A stretch of DNA of 34,041 nucleotides from an uncultured Pelagibacteraceae bacterium (GTDB lineage: Bacteria; Pseudomonadota; Alphaproteobacteria; Pelagibacterales; Pelagibacteraceae), in NCBI GenBank assembly GCA_902578175.1, contig CACHBY010000007.1, positions 1-34,041 on the forward strand. Reading direction: 5' to 3'. Below, one piece after another: positions 32,984 through 34,041 of this stretch. The translations under genes and the position numbers were made by a program. The notes beneath the pieces were generated by a model that saw only the letters and a list, made by a program, of their open reading frames with translations, was not told the DNA's origin and did no database searches. Positions within the stretch are counted from its first letter, which is position 1. The number at the start of each line of letters is the position of its first letter.

Positions 32984-34041
32984 ATGAACTTTTCTGATCT
33001 AAATATTGAAAATAAACTAAAAAAATCAATTGAATTAGCTGAATTTAAAACTCCTACCCCTATTCAAAGTCAATCAATACCAATTAGCTTAGAGGGAAAA
33101 GATGTTTTGGGTACTGCTCAAACAGGTACAGGTAAAACACTAGCATTCACAATCCCAATGTTGAATAAGCTTTTAAGAGATAAGCAAGCAATGGCATTAA
33201 TAATTTGTCCAACAAGGGAACTTGCAACACAGGTAATGGAAACTGTTTTAAAACTTAATATTAGAGAAATAGGAATTGGTAATGCTCTTTTAATTGGTGG
33301 AGAGAGTATGCAAAAACAACTTAGACAATTAAAAAAAAGAGCAAGAATTATAGTTGGAACTCCTGGAAGAATTAACGATCACATTGAACGTAAAAGTTTA
33401 AACTTATCAAAAGTAAATTACTTAGTCCTAGATGAGACAGATCGAATGCTTGATATGGGCTTCACCCCACAAATAGAAGTGATTTTAAAATTTATTCCAA
33501 AAGATCATCAAACATTGTTATTTTCTGCAACTTTGCCTGAAAACATTTTAAGAATTTCACAAAAATATCTTAACAATCCTGAAAGAGTATCTGTTGGATC
33601 ATTATCAACTCCAATTGAAAAAATTAAACAAGAAACTTTTCAAATCACAACAGATAAAAAATATCATGAATTGATTAATCAGTTAGTTGAAAGAAGCGGA
33701 TCTATTTTAGTTTTTGTTAAAACAAAACATGGTGCTGATAAAATTGTAAAAAGATTAAAATATGACGGCCATAAAGCTGATGCAATACATGGAAATCTTA
33801 GACAAAGTAAAAGAGACAGAGTTATTAGAGGATTTAGAAATGGTAATAGCAGAATTTTAATTGCAACTGATGTTGCAGCAAGAGGATTAGATATTCCAGT
33901 TATAAAACATGTAATTAATTATGATCTTCCACAAGTTCCAGAAGATTATATTCACCGAATAGGTAGAACTGGTCGTGCTGGAAAAGATGGTTCAGCTTTA
34001 ACTTTTTTAACAAACAGCGACAAAAGTATGTGGAGATCTAT
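32984..34041 (+). CDS. DEAD-box ATP-dependent RNA helicase (RhlE-type), 3' end cut by window
   Basis: The ORF begins MNFSDLNIENKLKKSIELAE at 32984 and is open to the last base (352 codons visible). The helicase motifs run in order: Q motif with TPTPIQ, Walker A AQTGTGKT (45-52), PTREL (76-80), TPGR (126-129), DETD (150-153) in place of the usual DEAD, SAT (181-183), then ARGLDIP and HRIGRTGRAG near the end. It unwinds or remodels short RNA duplexes, for example during ribosome assembly. The Thr in DETD is unusual, and it keeps the three acidic residues. RhlE-like over DeaD-like is by overall style only. Confidence 0.88.
   Translation, partial: MNFSDLNIENKLKKSIELAEFKTPTPIQSQSIPISLEGKDVLGTAQTGTGKTLAFTIPMLNKLLRDKQAMALIICPTRELATQVMETVLKLNIREIGIGNALLIGGESMQKQLRQLKKRARIIVGTPGRINDHIERKSLNLSKVNYLVLDETDRMLDMGFTPQIEVILKFIPKDHQTLLFSATLPENILRISQKYLNNPERVSVGSLSTPIEKIKQETFQITTDKKYHELINQLVERSGSILVFVKTKHGADKIVKRLKYDGHKADAIHGNLRQSKRDRVIRGFRNGNSRILIATDVAARGLDIPVIKHVINYDLPQVPEDYIHRIGRTGRAGKDGSALTFLTNSDKSMWRS

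Noticed and set aside
1..34041. tRNA, rRNA, CRISPR arrays, insertion sequences, prophage genes
   Set aside because: Nothing with cloverleaf arms, spaced direct repeats, transposase motifs or phage structural proteins was seen; the intergenic gaps are too short for most of these.

Overview
The window is about 34 kb of strongly A+T-rich DNA (roughly 70% by eye) packed almost solid with genes. Most intergenic gaps are under 120 bp, and many neighbouring genes share start and stop bases. This compactness, the Lys/Ile/Asn-rich proteins, and the set aprA-aprB-aprM, xsc, suyAB, GMC and DAO oxidoreductases and FKBP-rhodanese suggest a streamlined marine alphaproteobacterium of the SAR11/Pelagibacterales type. 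That assignment is inferred from gene content and base composition; no rRNA is present to confirm it.

Layout. (1) 43-3151, minus strand: a likely operon of a PhyH-type dioxygenase, a Baeyer-Villiger-type flavin monooxygenase and an exported FKBP-rhodanese fusion. (2) 3244-7846, plus strand: a divergent PanB-like enzyme, a GMC oxidoreductase, a TerC membrane protein, an SDR and an exported M23 peptidase, the last four with overlapping ends. (3) 7843-10143: LysE and DMT transporters and an MhpD-like hydratase. (4) 10140-20763: a sulfonate/sulfite region. Xsc and SuyAB release sulfite from sulfoacetaldehyde and 3-sulfolactate. YeiH-type and TauE/SafE-type membrane proteins are candidate sulfite/sulfate exporters. 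AprA, AprB and AprM form an APS reductase with a membrane partner that could oxidise sulfite. A DAO oxidoreductase follows xsc, and a 116-aa protein of unknown function follows aprA. (5) 20876-26121, minus strand: HIT protein, a pabC/pabA/pabB-like set, an MFS transporter and a cystathionine beta-lyase. (6) 26194-28526: a 27-aa very basic ORF, mnmA, a DUF3553-type protein, a CysQ-type phosphatase and a 47-aa membrane protein. (7) 28518-30455: recX, moaD, moaE and rseP. RecX lacks its first repeat, moaD has no visible start codon, and RseP lacks the LDGG half of its active site. (8) 30535-34041: a second DAO oxidoreductase, a YtoQ-family protein, a YajQ-family protein and a DEAD-box helicase cut by the window end.

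The most coherent biology is sulfur: sulfonates are desulfonated to sulfite in the cytoplasm, and sulfite is exported or oxidised to APS. ATP sulfurylase and sulfonate uptake genes are not in the window. The most unusual structural region is recX-moaD-moaE-rseP, where both flanking genes appear truncated exactly where they meet the molybdopterin synthase genes. Other points of interest are the PanB homologue without metal ligands, the cysteine-less rhodanese domain, the tiny basic ORF, and convergent gene pairs whose two stop codons share one TTAA.
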